DNA of 64,000 bases from Salminus brasiliensis (GCF_030463535.1 NC_132896.1:19325709-19389708), one strand, 5' to 3'; shown: positions 22,259-36,908, counted from the stretch's first letter. Notes: generated by a model from the sequence alone, not told the origin. Numbers and translations are program-made.

Positions 22259-25200
22259 ATATAAGTTATAATTTGAGCTTTACCGTACATGGTCCTACAA
22301 ACAATTCTAATACAATCATCAAAGTACAGTGAAGGCTAAAATATGATTAAACATCCTTTACACCCCCACCAGTACATTACCATAACTGTAAGCTCTTTAG
22401 TGAACTAGTCTAAAAACGAACCTGAGAAACACAGAACAAACTCTACACTGTAATTACTTGTAATTCATAACTCCTCACTGGTCATTAGTAAGAAAATTAG
22501 TTTGTAGGCCAGTGGTATCTATTAAAATTGTCATGTGAATCTGACAGTTTAGATTTGTTATGGATAAACAATAATATATTTTTCACTAGAAAGAAGTGAG
22601 CTTTTGGTATTATTTGCAAAGTCAAAAGAGTATTCACTTCCTTGTAACATTTATTTAGGCTGATTACTGCATCATCAAATGGAATTAAAGCTCCAAAATC
22701 TAAACATGTTTAAAAAAAGCTGTATGATCTTTATGACTTACAATTTAAGAAGTGTTCTTTGTGGCTCTAAAACAGAGCCACCATATATACACTGGAAAAA
22801 ACGTCTTGCATCTTTGGTGATGGTGACACACTCCATTTCCCCCAAACATAAATAACCACATTACAGACAATAGGTAGTTCAATACGCATGTATTTCCTCT
22901 GGCCCATGGGGTATTCTGTTGTTCCGAGATCAAGGAGTAGCCGTTTGCTGAGTGAGGAGAGTTAGGGGCAAAGAGAGGATAGAGGTCGATACTTACTTTT
23001 TCCTTTCTTTGTCCCTCTTGAGTGTGGTGGAGCCCCCTGCTTGCTGGGCCTGGGACTGCAGTAGTTCAGCTGCTGTCTTCTTCTGCTTGAAGATGTTCAG
23101 TTCATCATCAAGAGCCTTCTTCTTGTCCTCCAGCTTCTTTTTCTCATCCTGGTGAAGCTTCTTCAGGCGGTCAAACTTTTCATGTAGCTGTGTATGAAGA
23201 GCACAGGGTATATAAACCCATCAAGCAGCCTGACTTTTTAATCTGGTGCTGGAAACTAAGGTATTAGAAAACCTATACGTTGGATGGCTTTACTGTAGTA
23301 ACATGCTGAAAGAGAACCTTACAAACACACTAACCTCCTTCTCTGCCTCCTTCAGCTCAGCTTCCTTCTCCTTCACTCTTTGGACAAACATCTGCCTCAT
23401 CTCCTCTTCCTTCTTCTGCAGCTCACCCATGAACTCGTTCCTCTTGGCCTCATACGTCTCCTGCAGACTGAAGCCCATAAGGAAAGGAATGGAGTGAATG
23501 CATGTATGGAAAATAAAAGAAATAAAAAATGAACTTACTGATATCTGCATTTAAAACAATCAACATGTAGCTGAGGCAATTCTGATGAAGTCCTATCACA
23601 AAGGCAGTGATACAAACTGCTAGATCCTCCTGATAGTAATACTATAAAAATTGACAGATCCTTTATTCACCTGAAAGGTTTGCTGTCAGGGTCTGTGTCT
23701 TTAAACCCCATCTCCTCCAGTTTGCAGCGCCGGTAGAGCTCATAGTGGCGTGTGTGGGTTTGCTCCCTAAGATCCTCCATGTTAACCCGGATCAGCATCT
23801 CCCTCAGCTTCACAAAATCACAGTGGTTCTCGTTCTCCACTGAAACAGAGTGCCACATTCACAAATCATGGACATTCACTTGATGAAGATAATTATGTTA
23901 AGCTAAACAAAAATAGAAATTTCCCATTGGACAAAACAGACATCATTTACTAAGCTTCCTTTTTTACTTAAAGTATCCCAACTAAATGTTTTGTCCAGCA
24001 GATGGTGCTCTGCAAAAGCTTTGATAAAGAGGCCATTTTCTGCTATGCGATAGGGGCTTTCTGGCTTACAAATGGGCCAAAATGATGCTTAGCGTTTCTA
24101 AAGTAACAGTTATTTTCAGGAGATAACAGAGAATCTGCTTTTTGTTTTAGCACTTTCCCCTAACAACAGATAACACTTCACATTCAGACTGAGCCTGGCT
24201 CTTCATGACATTAAGATAACATAACGCTCATTCTCTGTATATCTGCTGCATCCAGAAACTCATGGTAAAAGAAAGCCTTTCTCCTGTATATCCATCCCGC
24301 AACAACTGAGACAACACATCAACAAATCAACGTTAATAATATACATCTAGATAATTGATTATTGTCTTCAGAATTATTGTGACAATAAATAATTGTGATT
24401 CAAGTTGAAAGAATTACCTGATTAACTAATCTGAATAGTAAGATTATTAGCATGTAATTACCAAATGGGCTTTTGATAATTACTGACAGTGATACTACTG
24501 ACAAAGATATTCTGCACAGATGGAGAAAGACAGAAATAGAATGACAATTTACGTAAGTTTGGCACTTGAAATGATTGTAATATTCACTATAAATTTTTGA
24601 TATTTTTCCCTATCAAATATTTTAGATTATTAGAATTAGCTTCAATACTCTAATTTGGTGTTCCTATGTATGCACCCACAGAAGCTTCAAAAATTGTGCC
24701 TTGTGCAGCAGACGTCAAATGAAAAACATTCACCCCAATGTAACTGCATTTTCTTTGCTAGGTCAACCCCAGCGCTAACTATATTAGGCACTTGCCCATG
24801 TGTGCTGCCCCGTGGCCTTATGTACGCAGGCAAGCAGCTCAGAGAGAGAGAGAGAGAGGGAGGGACAGAGACAGAGAGGACAGAGAGAGAGAGGGAGGGA
24901 GGGAGAGAGAGAGGATGACACAATGTCAGCAATAGCCTGGGGACACCACTATGCCATTCTAGCTCCATGTGGATTGCCCTGCTACAGTCGTCACCCGTGC
25001 AGTCACCCCACCCTTCATTCAAGTTCCATGTGGTTTGAGCTGCTACACTCGTCACCCATGCAACCACCCCACCCCTCCATCAATACATGCTAACAGTTTC
25101 CCAACTGTAACTGAACCACGAATCAAGTCAGAAGTGCTACTCTTGTGATGGATCTCTGACTTTTCTTTTTCTCCATAGGAAGGTGTTATGCCCAGTGTGT

Positions 25201-28200
25201 CAGGAAGTGAGGAAGAGGATGGGGCTGGATGTCCTGAACTAGGACCCATGTTTCTGTAGAACAATCTCAGCCTCGTTTCCTCTAAAAGGATCTGACCCAC
25301 ACTTACCCTGAACAGTTCCCCAAGGGTACTGCCGCGCTTTCACCATCTTGTTCCCAATCTTGACTTCCTCAGTGCTTCCCACCACTGCAAACGGCAAATG
25401 ACCCTGCAGAGCACCCAAATGACATGCAAATCAGAGCACATCCTGCCATCTAAATTTTGCCACACAATAATACATAATCTATATATACAGCATTCGCCCA
25501 AGATCGTACAGCACTGTCTGACAGAGAAACATTTAAAATCAGGATATAAACATGAATAATGCTTAATGAATTTGAAGAGACAACATGCATCACCCTCAGA
25601 TAGTGAAACAAATACTTTTGTCGGGGGACTGCACTGCACTCTCACTGCTACTTAAAGACAATGTTAGAATGAACACTGAGCTGGAGGACAGGAGGAGCAA
25701 CCCATAATGCAGACATAATGCAGACACCTCATTGTGACAATAATTACTTTCAGGAAGCCCCTCTAGAGCAACAAAGAGAAAGATATGAGGTCCCATTCCA
25801 GTTGGCAGAAGCACTGATGACAGCCTAAACAGCTTTAACCACACTGATGGTATACCAGTGGTACCAGGCTGGGAGGAACAGTTAACATACCTTCTCTGTG
25901 AGAGACTCTCGCTCTGGGTTTGTGACCCTGTGTGAGGATTAGTGCAGTAAGACTTCACTGGCCCCACTGGCAACCAGACTATATTCGGTATCCACATTTG
26001 TTTACTGTGTCTTACAGTGTGTGTGTGTGTGTGTGAGTGCACGTGTGTGTCTTTCCCACACTTCCTGCAGTGAGCATGCACTCATTATGCATTCCTCTCC
26101 TTCTGTGCTGCCATTTCCTGACAGCAAGCAAAGCGTAGAGCGCTGGACACCAGATGGGTTATTTCCAGCTTTAACTACTTATTACTGTCACATAAAGAAC
26201 AAACTATAAAACTGAGCACAGAAGCAATAAATGCAGACGTGGGATCTGAGGTTATAATTCGGATTCAAAGAGAAGGAGAACACATTTAGCTGTGATTATG
26301 TAACTGCATCTAATATTAGTCACAGTTTATATTACACATGCATATCAATTATAAATCAGTGAGTACAAATGTGTCTGTTGCAATTTCTCTGCATGAGAGG
26401 TAAGATCAGTTCCACCGATTAAACACCTGGAATAAGCTGGTCAAAATGTGTAACGTAATGACAATGTAATGACCTTCCTGCCACAATGAAAAGATGAAGG
26501 TGAAACAAAGATAAAGGCTGAGGAAGATCATGACCAACTTACATTCATGGTGGAGTTGATCTCTGCCACAGTCTCATCATCAGTGGGGAACTGGTAGATC
26601 TGGACTCCATTGCTCACCAGCTCACTGGTGATCTTAATCTTGAACTTGGCGAGTTCACTTTTTGAGATGGCATCGGACTTTGCTATGATTGGGATGATAT
26701 TCACCTGCAGATGAAGGAAGACACATGTGTGGACACATCCATCAGAGAAAGCTTACTTAGCTTACTACACTTCAAAATGTTATACTGTGCCTCTGGATCC
26801 TTGTCAAGCCGGTCTCAGACCATACCAGTTGCTGTGTTCTGCCCACAGCAACATGAAGACATAAATCTCATAAAATGCAAAATATGTTGGCAAAGCACTG
26901 ACGAACGGAAGTGCCTAGATGACGACCTGTGAAGAGTTTGCAATGTAGTAGGTGTTTAGAATAGGGGTGAAGGAAATAGGATGGGCCCTATATGTAACCT
27001 CAAGTATTCTGTGCATGTTTTTTTTCCATCTTTTCCTGTAGAACTATTTCTAGGCATTTTTTTTTACTTTTCAGTGATGTTTAGTGGAAGTGCTAATACC
27101 TTAACGCTTAAAAAAACGTAGAAATGCCTAAAATAAGGTCAACTTAAATACAATTATATAACACAATCAAAAGCATAAATAGAAAATATTCAGACAAGAT
27201 TTAAGATGATTTTATAAAAGCCAAGATTTCATTAGAAGTATTTTGGATTTTTACCACAAATTCACAAATTCTAACAAATGCCCCATCTGACACCTCACCC
27301 TCACGCGCCCACATCAGCTATGCTGTAAACATCTTAAGACATTCAGAGACCAGCTGGCCAAACAGGGATAATCAAGCCTAGAAATTATTTATATGCTCTA
27401 CGCTTTCATACAAATAACTCAACAGTTCATTGCACACTGTAATTCAAATGTTGGTGAATGATGTTTGTGCTGTTTCCAGAAGACTTACAATTTGTTCTTT
27501 AGCTATATTAGTGCATGTACGTAAGGTGTAACAGAACAGAATGCAACACATAGCAGATTGCACACAGATAGTAGGAGGAGATTATATCCAGTGCACAACG
27601 AACAGCGCAAAAAGAAGAGTGCTCTGTTAAGGGTTAATCGAATGTTCAGCCTGCAGTCATTGCTCACACACTGCAAGCTCCAATCCCACACAAAGCCTTC
27701 TACCCACACTGCTCACTGGTGCTACTCCAGCAACCTGGACCCTACTACAGAATCCTCGCTTCTGCCACTAAAATAACACACATTCTGAGCATATAACACA
27801 CATGAGCAGTAGTGTGTGCACACAAGTATCCCTGTATGTCCTGCTAATACTGTTAGATGAGCCTGGCAGTAAGCACAACTGCTACTGTACCATAATAAAA
27901 AGCTACAAGCTGTACATCTACATTATTCTTAACACCCTAACACCCTAATTACATGCTTGTGTTAATCAGTTCACAGTATGCCTGTGTACAAAGTAATTTT
28001 GCTAATGACTTCCTGGGTCAACTTCCTTGTAGACCCAGCTTCTATGCAGAATTTGATCAGGAAATGCAAGCTGTTCAAACAAATGGTCAGGTTTACAAAT
28101 GCACCACTACATAGAAGCATCAGCTACAGTCACATCAGTTAATTCTGTCAGGAAAGGTCCTTTGAGAGTCCTCCCTTTCGTGTGTCCAGAGAGCACAACA

Positions 28201-31200
28201 CGGACACTCCCACATTCCATAGTGACAACTGTATGGTACATAATAGCGAATAGAGGGTATGCATGTGACATCACAGGTGGTGGGAGTCAATGCGGCCACA
28301 CAAAAAGCATTAGCGGTCAGTGTAAATGCTGCTAGGACACGAAAACGAGAAAGAGCTGTAATTGACTGTATAAACAGATTCAGCAAGAATTCTGAGAATC
28401 CTCAAAAATCCAAGCACTAACAAACATGCAGGAACTGACTGCTTGGTGATGTCACTGACAAAAAAAAAACGTGGCAAACTTGTCCTGGATGAACCAGTCT
28501 ACTCAATATGCCTGACCACTCCTAAGACCATTCACTGACTGTGCTCTCAGGCTCCCACATTCTCTAAACGGGTGTGATTTGACCCTCAGTTAGCAGGACG
28601 TTCTTGGCTAAACATCGATGTCCATTGATTCTTTAGTAATTTGAATAGATTGCTGTCGAGTCCAACTGCCTTTAACTTGATTTTCCTTTGTAAAAGCAGC
28701 CACGTTGCACAAACTGGTGAATATTTCGACACTCAGTCCAACTAAAGTGAGCTTGTTTCAGTAGGAGTGTGACGTCAGTGCATCCCCACACCGGATGGAA
28801 CACAAACAATCCCCTGATCTCTATCCCAAATCTCAATCAGGAACATGCAACTAATCTTCTTGTAATCTTGACAAGATTGACGCTGTTAATAAAACAAGGT
28901 GACGCATCACCAATCATTAGAAAAGAACTGATCACCATAAGCACAAAACAAGCCAACAGCAAACCTCAAACAGATGAAAGTCATGCACCAACCTTGCTGT
29001 CCAGTTTCTTCATGGTCACCAGGTCCAGGGACTTTAGGGAGTGTCCAGTGGGGGCGATGAAGTACAGGCAGGTATGGATACGCGTGTCATGATAGCTGTG
29101 GAGGGTGCGTTTGATTTTGAGCTCTTCCTGAAGGTAGGCCTCAAACTGAGTGTCAATGAACTCCACGATAGGTTTGTAACTGCAATCAAAACAAATTTAA
29201 AGTAATGACATTCAGAAGCAGACAAATGAATGTGAATGGGATGAATATGTGGCCTGGATGTCCAAACAAACCCAACTGCAAAACAAACCTACTTGAATAG
29301 AACCACTTCTAAAGAACCTGTCTGCCCTGAATGACCCAGTCTCTACTGATCTAATTATACATGGTTCTCACTACTGGCTAGGGATAACAAGGGTACACCT
29401 GTTCTCACCATTACCTTCTTCATCCTTTAGCTCTAAAATAAAATAAAATTGCATAGACCAAATGGGTGAGGCATTAACTGTGATCTATGAAGATCCCAAC
29501 TGCATACCTTCAGGTGTTATGATATCATCCTTTCTCTGATGTTGCTTGAGAACTGTACACTTAGGTGTCACATGACATTGAGGGAGAAAACCCAAGACAA
29601 TGCAAGCTTTCCTTTATGTGAGTCTTACCTTACTGAAAATCACCAAGCAATGTTTTTTCCCCACAGATACAAAGTATAAAATATACTGTATAGCAATGGT
29701 AGTCTTTTGGGGTCGTACCAAACTTTAACAGGAGTTACAGATGTACCCTCAAATGCATTGCATCAAATGCATACAGAGGACATTTACTCTAAAACCATAA
29801 AACTTAATTTTAAGTTCAATTTATTCAAATAGGTTTTGTTGTTTTATGTCCCAGAAAAAGGGCATAATTCATTATGCCAGGCATGGGCTAGAGGGGAATA
29901 GGAGGGGCAATGAGCTGAGGGGCAGTGGAGCAGTGGAACTGGAATGGTGGTGTTGCCAATAGAATAGGACTCTGTGGAGCAGATAAACATGGCTAGAGGG
30001 CTATAAAGCTCTCCAACATTGAGCTGTGGAGCAATGGAACCGTGTTCACTGGAACGGTTCTGATGTGGGGAGTTGGGGATGAGGTGGGGGGGAGGGAGTG
30101 ATCATCCAAAATCCTGACCTCACTAACACGCTTGTCGCTAAATACAATCAAATCCTCACACCAATGCTCCAAAATCTAGTAGAAAGTCTTTCCTGGACAG
30201 CAGAGACTGTTGCTCCAACAGACACAAGATAAAATGCTTAATACCCTTGACTTTGGAAGAAACAATGAATAAGCAGTCACAAAACGTTTGTCCATATAGT
30301 GTATGTCAATTAGTTCAACTGTATGTGAGCTGTAATCATTTAATAATGTTTACATATCACTTCAAACTCCTTTACTTCAAAAAACATAAGAAAAAGTGCG
30401 TTCTGTAAGTGGCCTAGATAATAAGAAGAACAGTCACATATTCTCACTTCCTCACACTGATTCAAAGCAATCCTGGAGACTGAACTAACTAAGCCAGCTC
30501 TCACCTGTCCTCTTTGTTGATCTGATCTCCAAAGCCAACTGTGTTGACAATGGTAAGCTTGAGGCGCACGTTGCTCTCCTGCAGCTCATACGTGTTGGAC
30601 TTGAGCTGCACTCCGGGCTGGTTGTGCTGCGTCGGATCACCCTCAAACTTGGTGTTGAACAGAGTGTCCATAAGAGTGGACTTCCCCAACCCCGTCTCTC
30701 CTAATACACCAAAATTAAAACACACATTAAATAGGTGACCTCTTTACCATTTTTTTTTGTGTGTTTTTTTTCTGAATCTTTAGTAAATATAATAATACAT
30801 CACTGCTTCCCCATTAAGTTCTAGAGGGTGGTACTAAACACACATTCATCAAATACAGCATTATTGCTGCACAATTCTTTACTGCGGTACTGATATAATT
30901 TCTTAGTATCTTCATGCTTTGTTTTCTTTCAACTAATATTAATCATTCAGTTTATCATTATGCCTCACATGCTAAAACATATCAAGCATGAACCAATCCA
31001 TACAGTCGACACCTTTTCTGTCAGCCTACAGCTTTAAATCCTGGTGTCCTGACAACCATGAGAGCAGTGAAAAGGCTCACCGTGCTATGCCACCAGAATG
31101 TTAATTATATAGATGGCTCTCATTGGCCACTTCTTCATATATTTAGCTTGCAGTGCACCTTCCCACAGGCCCGCCAGCTGCCTCGGCAAGAAAGACAAGC

Positions 31201-34200
31201 CTTTTCTACTCAGAATAAAATAGGAAGTTCCCATTCAAATCTCCAACTGCTGCCTAAAACTGTGACTTTGTGCTGCTGCTGTTGTGATGTGATTAAAATG
31301 CAAGCTGAAAGCTCAACGTCCACACTAAATTGGTATCACCAGGACCATGGCAACTCATGCCTGACTCATTGGTCAACATATCCATACTGACAAACCCACA
31401 GAGCAGATGCTGAGCAATTACAGAATGCCATGTCTTTACTCTTGTCCTAATAATCGGAGTATGATGTAGCGTTTGTGTTCAGTATAAGGTTTGCAGGATT
31501 TCCTAATAACTCTAGGTCAGTTTCAAGAGCTGGCTGTGGTCTTATTCGTAGAAAGATTTGGCAAGGTGGGATACTGCTATTGGCTGAACCCCCAAAACTG
31601 AACAAAGAGCCCCTCTAAACATCATAGGAGATCAACATCTACTTACAAATTCCAAAATTAGGAGAAACATTACAGCCCTAATAACACCACAGGGTCTCAG
31701 ATTAAATTTCTGCTGGGTTGTCTTGTGGTCCTGGCACCCTTCCATTGGAATGACAGCCTTCCATTCAAATGACTTTTTACTGTCAGCCTGCCCTGTCTGC
31801 TGTACACGTTTCAATGGACTCTGCTTATTATTTCACTTTAATAATAACTTAAGACCAGAGGTTGGTTTGCTTCTTGTGATTTCATTGTTGGAAGAAAATA
31901 GCACATTTTTGTGGCTGAACATAGGGAGACGACACTTCCTGTCTTAAGAAGAAGGAAAACATCTGCCACCAGATAGCCTCGGCAAAAGGACAAAACCACT
32001 CTGAAAACCCTTCAAACAAAACAAACATTACAGACATCGGGCTGCCCAATTCTGCCTGTTCATAAACACTGAGGTCGCACACTTTAGCAAAATCCATCAA
32101 CATGATCTAATAAATATACAATAGTATGCAAAACACTTAGGCTGCTGTTATACAACCAAAGGTCTTTTCTATTCGAGGAGCTGTATGATGTTAATTCTGA
32201 ACCATAATACTGATGGGGCAACTTTCAACTGCACTCAAATAAACATCCTCGAATAACAACACTTTTTCAATACACAAATGAAGACATCATCTTATAATTA
32301 AGCATCTACCCGTCGAATAGCTGGAGTCCACTGACTCCGGTCAGATGACCACATAATGACTACAAAAACAACCTGTGGGAAGCTTTCATGGCAGAGCAGC
32401 AAAAGGCCAGCTGTGGCTATTTTTCTCTATAAGCTCATGAATGGCAAGACTTAAAGACATTTAAAGAAGTTTTGAGAAGCCCACCCTTAGTCCTGCCACT
32501 ATTAATGTGAAGCAATGAAGACTAACCAATTTTGCACGCTTGATATAAGAAGGTTAGCTCAAAGTTCCAAATCACTCAAAGTTCTTTCTATTTTCAGCAC
32601 CAGTGACATGGAATCTCACGCTTATCCTCTGCCCCACATATCAAAACACATACAGTTCTATAACCATACCTCTGGAAAGTAGACTGTATGTAATTTCAGA
32701 TCAGACTCCAAGACACTGAATTTATGTACTATGCTTACCATGTATCCCCCATAAGCAAAAATAAGACACTATTTAGAAGCTGCCAGTACACGGTCAGTAT
32801 CTACTGGAACAAAAAACAAACTCCAAAAAGCAGAAATAACAAATTTTTTAACCAGAGGCCTAAACAAACCCACAACATGAAAAACAGAAAGTGGTCCTGA
32901 CCAGCCAACCCATATACAGAAAATAGGTCAAAGGAGAGGATCAGTGTGCATTCACAGAGAATGGCTGAAGTGAACAGTTACAGAATTTTGCTCCAGGGGG
33001 TGAAGGGGAGCACCCACATGACACACTCACCAACGCAGAGGATGTTGAAGCAGAAGCCATGGTTAACAGACTTGTTGACCAGCTGGTCCGGCATGCTGTC
33101 GAAGCCAACATGGCCGGAGAGTGGGACAGCTCGTGCACCCTCCCCCTAAAAACAAATGACCATAACAATAGTTATTTAAGAAAAAGATGCATAATCATGT
33201 AATTTAAGTGTTTTTGTCTGCCTTAGTGATACTCAGGAGTACAAATGTATAAGCAATAGAGATTTTTTTTTTGTTAATACTGCAGTTTGGCAAATAATTA
33301 CATTTTCTTATTTGAAGGGAACTCAAATAAGGTACTGGTAACTGGTAAGAATATCATTATCAATATGATAAGAACGTCCAATACAATTAGAATATGTTGA
33401 ATAAACCAAGGTTTTTTGTATACGATTTGGCAAAGTTCTCTACTATTTGCTAAAGCTAAATATCTAACTCAACTGAAATATATCATTCAGTCTTTCCAGT
33501 TTTACTTAGAGAGTAACGTCACCCAACAGAACACCATCGAGTGTTGCTGGCTGTGTCTGAAAACTGTCTGAATTTAGACAGTGCTCTGAGGCAGGAAGAA
33601 ACCCAGTGACTACACGTACATATATTTTACTTAGAATCATTTGGTATTATCTGAGAAGTCACACTTGGTATCAGTATAAAAGTTCTTGTATTGTGACAAC
33701 CCTAATAAGCAATCAAATTAACATACTGGGTCATGTCCTACTTAAAGTGCTGGAAAAAAGACAAAATCTAGCCCCAGCCGACAAGGCTAAAAGACTGTAT
33801 GTCGGCATTTGTAAAACATCTCATAGGCACACATCATCTAATCCTAATCTAAATGTGGTCCTTCAATAAGACATTTGACTTTTTTTTTTGTGTTATGGTA
33901 TATATATATATATGGCCTCCTGAAGTTCAGCGGTTATAAAAAAGCTGAGAGACGTGCAGATCAGGTAGTGAATCGTACACTTCCTCTTTCCTGTCTGAAC
34001 GCAACCGTTTAAAACCACATTTTACAGATGACACACAGTCGACTGCAATGCGCAGTGCGAGTTAACGCTACCACTACACTAACAATGCTGACGCCTGTGC
34101 AAAATCAAAGTGAACAGACGAAACATGGAACTGCAGATGGGAGAAACTGGCTCTATTCTAGTTTAGGTTTGCTCATGGTCATGCTGTATTCCAGCACTTT

Positions 34201-36319
34201 CTGTCACAGTTCCGGCAGACCTGCCACCTGGCCAGTTCAAACCCAGACAGGAAACACTAAAACTGCCTGCTGTTTGACAAGAGCGTGGCAGTGAATATAA
34301 GATCCATATAACAGCCAGAGATAACATGCCCGTCATATCCAATGTGTTAAGATGTTACGGCACTGCTGGAGGTGCTTCCCCACATCAGATCAAACCCCTA
34401 GCAAAACATCCATGTTGTTATGGATGTGTCGCTTCATTAGAAACGCTATAATGACATTCACATGCTCAGAAAAGCTCACTTTTCACTTACATTCAAGCAA
34501 AAGCAAGTTTAGAAGCCAGATAAGCTGTTTGGTTCTTTTTAATTGTCCTTAAATATCTGAAAAGGTCTTTTTCCAAAGCTATACAAGTCAATACCTTATA
34601 TCTACAGCTCAATCTAGAGGTGGTCAATTTGATCATATTTTATTGTACTGTGACAAATTTTCTTTTGGTGTTACACAATATGCATTTCCTAGCCTATCGA
34701 GGATATGGTCAGTGCCTAAAGAACACTGACCAACTGTATGTTTTACTGCAAACAGTGTTCTTAGTCTGGTTACTGGATGCAGTGCAGCAGTACTAAATAC
34801 GGGAGTGTTTGGGTGGTAGTTTTTAAAAATCCATCACTACATGCATTGTGTTTGTGGTCACGTCTATCGTAATGAATATCGTCTACCATGAAAATGTCTT
34901 CCTTCCTTGAAAATGTATCCAGATACAATATTTCTACTATATTGTCCAGCCCTAGTTCACACTCTAAAACCACTTAAAGATCGACCCTTGCATAAAGAAT
35001 ATAAAGAATCAGTCCCAGTCAGTCCCTTCCGTTCACATTCAGGCCAAAATAAAGTGTAAGAAAAGTTTTCACTCTGAAACTGGCTTAAAACAATAGAACT
35101 TTACGATGTTTTCTCATTTAGACGTGTATTTAATCTCACTAAGAGGACTAGTTCACTATTTAGCTAATCAATCTGTGCTCTATGTAGTAGTATGTGTAAG
35201 ATCACTGGCCAAAAATGCTGTTTAATTGAATGAAAGTCCACTAAAGCAGCAGATTAGTGCAGGCATCTGGTTATTGAGCAATAGTTAACAGTAAGATGCT
35301 AGAACTGGCTTCAGGCTGATGATAAACAAGAGGAACAAAACATGTTATTGACAGAAGCAACACTTCGCCATCTGCTCCACATGTGCAACACTTGAATGGA
35401 GATCAATGGAAAAGTCTATGTTGCTCATTAATGATAATGCTCTATATTCTCCATTTATGAAAAGCGTGGTTTTAGGAAGCGCTCTTTGCCACAGCCCAGT
35501 GTGCCACTGACGGAATCCATACATCCAGAGTGCGCTGAGAGAGCAACACCTTCCACTGCTGTGCATTCCTGTATTAAACGGTCCTCTAGTGTCCAGTAGA
35601 GATTTCATCTGAAATATTACACGGCAAAGATCTTTATATTTCTCAATATTTCTAGCTATATTTTTCAATATTTCACTCTTCACGCCAAATGCTTCGTAGC
35701 AGACAACGCCCATGGAGCTAGGGGGACACAGGATGGTCAAACAATAAAATAACGGTGCCAGGCGAGAACGACATGGGTGTTTCTTCCTTTACATGTCGGT
35801 GAAGCACTCCCTTAAAGAACACATGTTCCAGACACAAGCACAGGATGTGAGAGTCTCCGTATTTTAACCACCGATAAATAGGCCATAAATGGGGCTAGCG
35901 AATGCAACCGTTACATTAGTCACTCCGAGCTCCTGGACATCCAAATAAATAGGCGACGGAGACATTAACGTGAGAGCGCGACAGTCCAGCCTAAAATGTA
36001 AAACTGTAGGACTCCAAAATATGAAACGAGTTGTATTTTTACTGTATGTAGCTAATCCCAGTCGAGGCGGTTTCCGTTATTCGGGTAGATGCAATAGCAG
36101 TGTGTGTCTGTGCCGCGCTGCAGCCTGTATGCTATTCAACGGGCATGAATGAAAATTTTTAAAAGCTCACTCGTTACCGCGGAAAGGCCACAGTGCCGCA
36201 ACACACATACAAAGCTCACATTCATCGTGTTCATACGCGTTTACTACACGTTTCTGCAGTAATAGGTAGATTACTCTACGCTCACTCACCGCCTGTCTTG
36301 CTATCTCAGTGGCCGCCAT
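17304..36319 (-). CDS. septin6: Septin-6
   Basis: Septin-6 is a GTP-binding cytoskeletal protein that polymerises with SEPT2 and SEPT7 group septins into hetero-oligomeric filaments. Ten coding exons on the minus strand: 36290-36319, 33031-33145, 30505-30700, 28993-29179, 26543-26704, 25307-25403, 23671-23839, 23335-23467, 22997-23187 and 17304-17328. They join in frame to 1305 nt, 434 residues, the length of a major human isoform. It starts [10 protein letters not shown]. Motifs: P-loop GETGLGKST (residues 49-57), G3 NTVGFGD (about 101-107), G4 AKSD (184-187), the septin unique element, and a C-terminal coiled coil from [12 protein letters not shown] onward. The tail [13 protein letters not shown] and the final NNPWLCTE are SEPT6-type. 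G3 begins with Asn where many septins have Asp or Ser. SEPT6-group septins bind GTP but are thought not to hydrolyse it. Confidence 0.96.
18540..18650. repeat. Interspersed repeat fragment
   Basis: A segment with phrases about ATCAGGTG, TCTGCTGGAAGGTAGATTTCC and GGTTGGTGACCAC resembles a palindromic fish repeat whose other copies appear near 39185-39450 and 40545-40690. A partner fragment may lie at 18150-18225. Confidence 0.4.
19045..19064. repeat. (TA)n microsatellite
   Basis: A short TA run followed by an A-rich tract, in septin6 intron 9. Confidence 0.9.
19891..20110. repeat. Tc1-like MITE end
   Basis: The start ACAGTACTGTGCAAAAG is the usual terminal repeat of a common fish Tc1-derived element, and the later phrase GTGGAAATCCAGACAGT also belongs to that family. 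No matching inverted end was found nearby, so this looks like one half of an element in septin6 intron 9. Confidence 0.5.
22237..22259. repeat. (TA)n microsatellite
   Basis: A short alternating TA run in septin6 intron 9. Confidence 0.85.
24842..24913. repeat. (GA)n-rich tract
   Basis: An interrupted GAGAGA/GGGA purine tract in septin6 intron 6. It explains the long low-complexity open frames predicted on both strands here. Confidence 0.85.
24961..25082. repeat. 61-bp tandem duplication
   Basis: Two adjacent copies (24961-25021 and 25022-25082) share CCATGTGG, GCTACA, TCGTCACCC, TGCA and CACCCCACCC at the same spacing, roughly 80 percent identical by eye. They lie in septin6 intron 6. Confidence 0.8.
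29860..30303. repeat. Tc1-derived MITE
   Basis: The right part reads ATCATCCAAAATCCTGACC, then CAATGCTCCAAAATCTAGT, and ends GTTTGTCCATATAGTGTA, which is the terminal repeat of a common fish MITE. The copy at 39597-39790 begins with the inverted form of the same end. The left end here is unclear. It lies in septin6 intron 3. Confidence 0.6.
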
Positions 36320-36908
36320 GGTTCGCCTCTCTGGCTGAAGAACCTCAAAGAGGAAACGGCAGAGCTCACACAGCAGAAAGGAGGCGGCAAGAACATGTCC
36401 ACACGGGGGGGGGAGTGAGGACCAACACACTGAATATTTACTCCTACATTTTAAATTCTCTGAAAAGCAGAGGGGGTTTAGTATCTGAAACTGTACCAGT
36501 ATAACGGTTAAATAAATCCAGGAGAAACACCTAATCTCGACGGAAATACTCGACACCATGGGCTACGGACCCCCCCTTCTTTGTTAAAATGGACCATTCT
36601 CTGTTTAAAAAAAGACGTAAATGAACGCTTAGAGGTAGAGAACTGTTTAAAGGATAAATTAGCAGGTAAACAGCATAGGATAATTAGATTTTCTGGAAAT
36701 AAACGAGTCATTTGTTAAACGATTGGCGCATTAAAAACAATATCATTTGAGATTAGATTGTGTTAGATTGAGTTTCTGAATTATTTGCACGTTTTTGTTC
36801 CTCACTGTCTGAGTGATAGTATGTGGGTGCCAGTGTGGTTTGGTGTAGGTCCCTGCTGTGTTGGGGGAATTACAAAACCCATACTACAACAACAACAACA
36901 ACAACAAC

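Noticed and set aside
24687-25067. 126-codon minus-strand frame in septin6 intron 6
   Set aside because: It is made of the GA tract and the 61-bp tandem repeat, giving LSLSLS-type low complexity. No similarity to known proteins.
32110-32160. Another Tc1-like terminal repeat (AGTATGCAAAACACTTAGGC)
   Set aside because: Similarity to the CAGTACTGTGCAAAAG-type end is weak and no internal sequence or partner end is visible.
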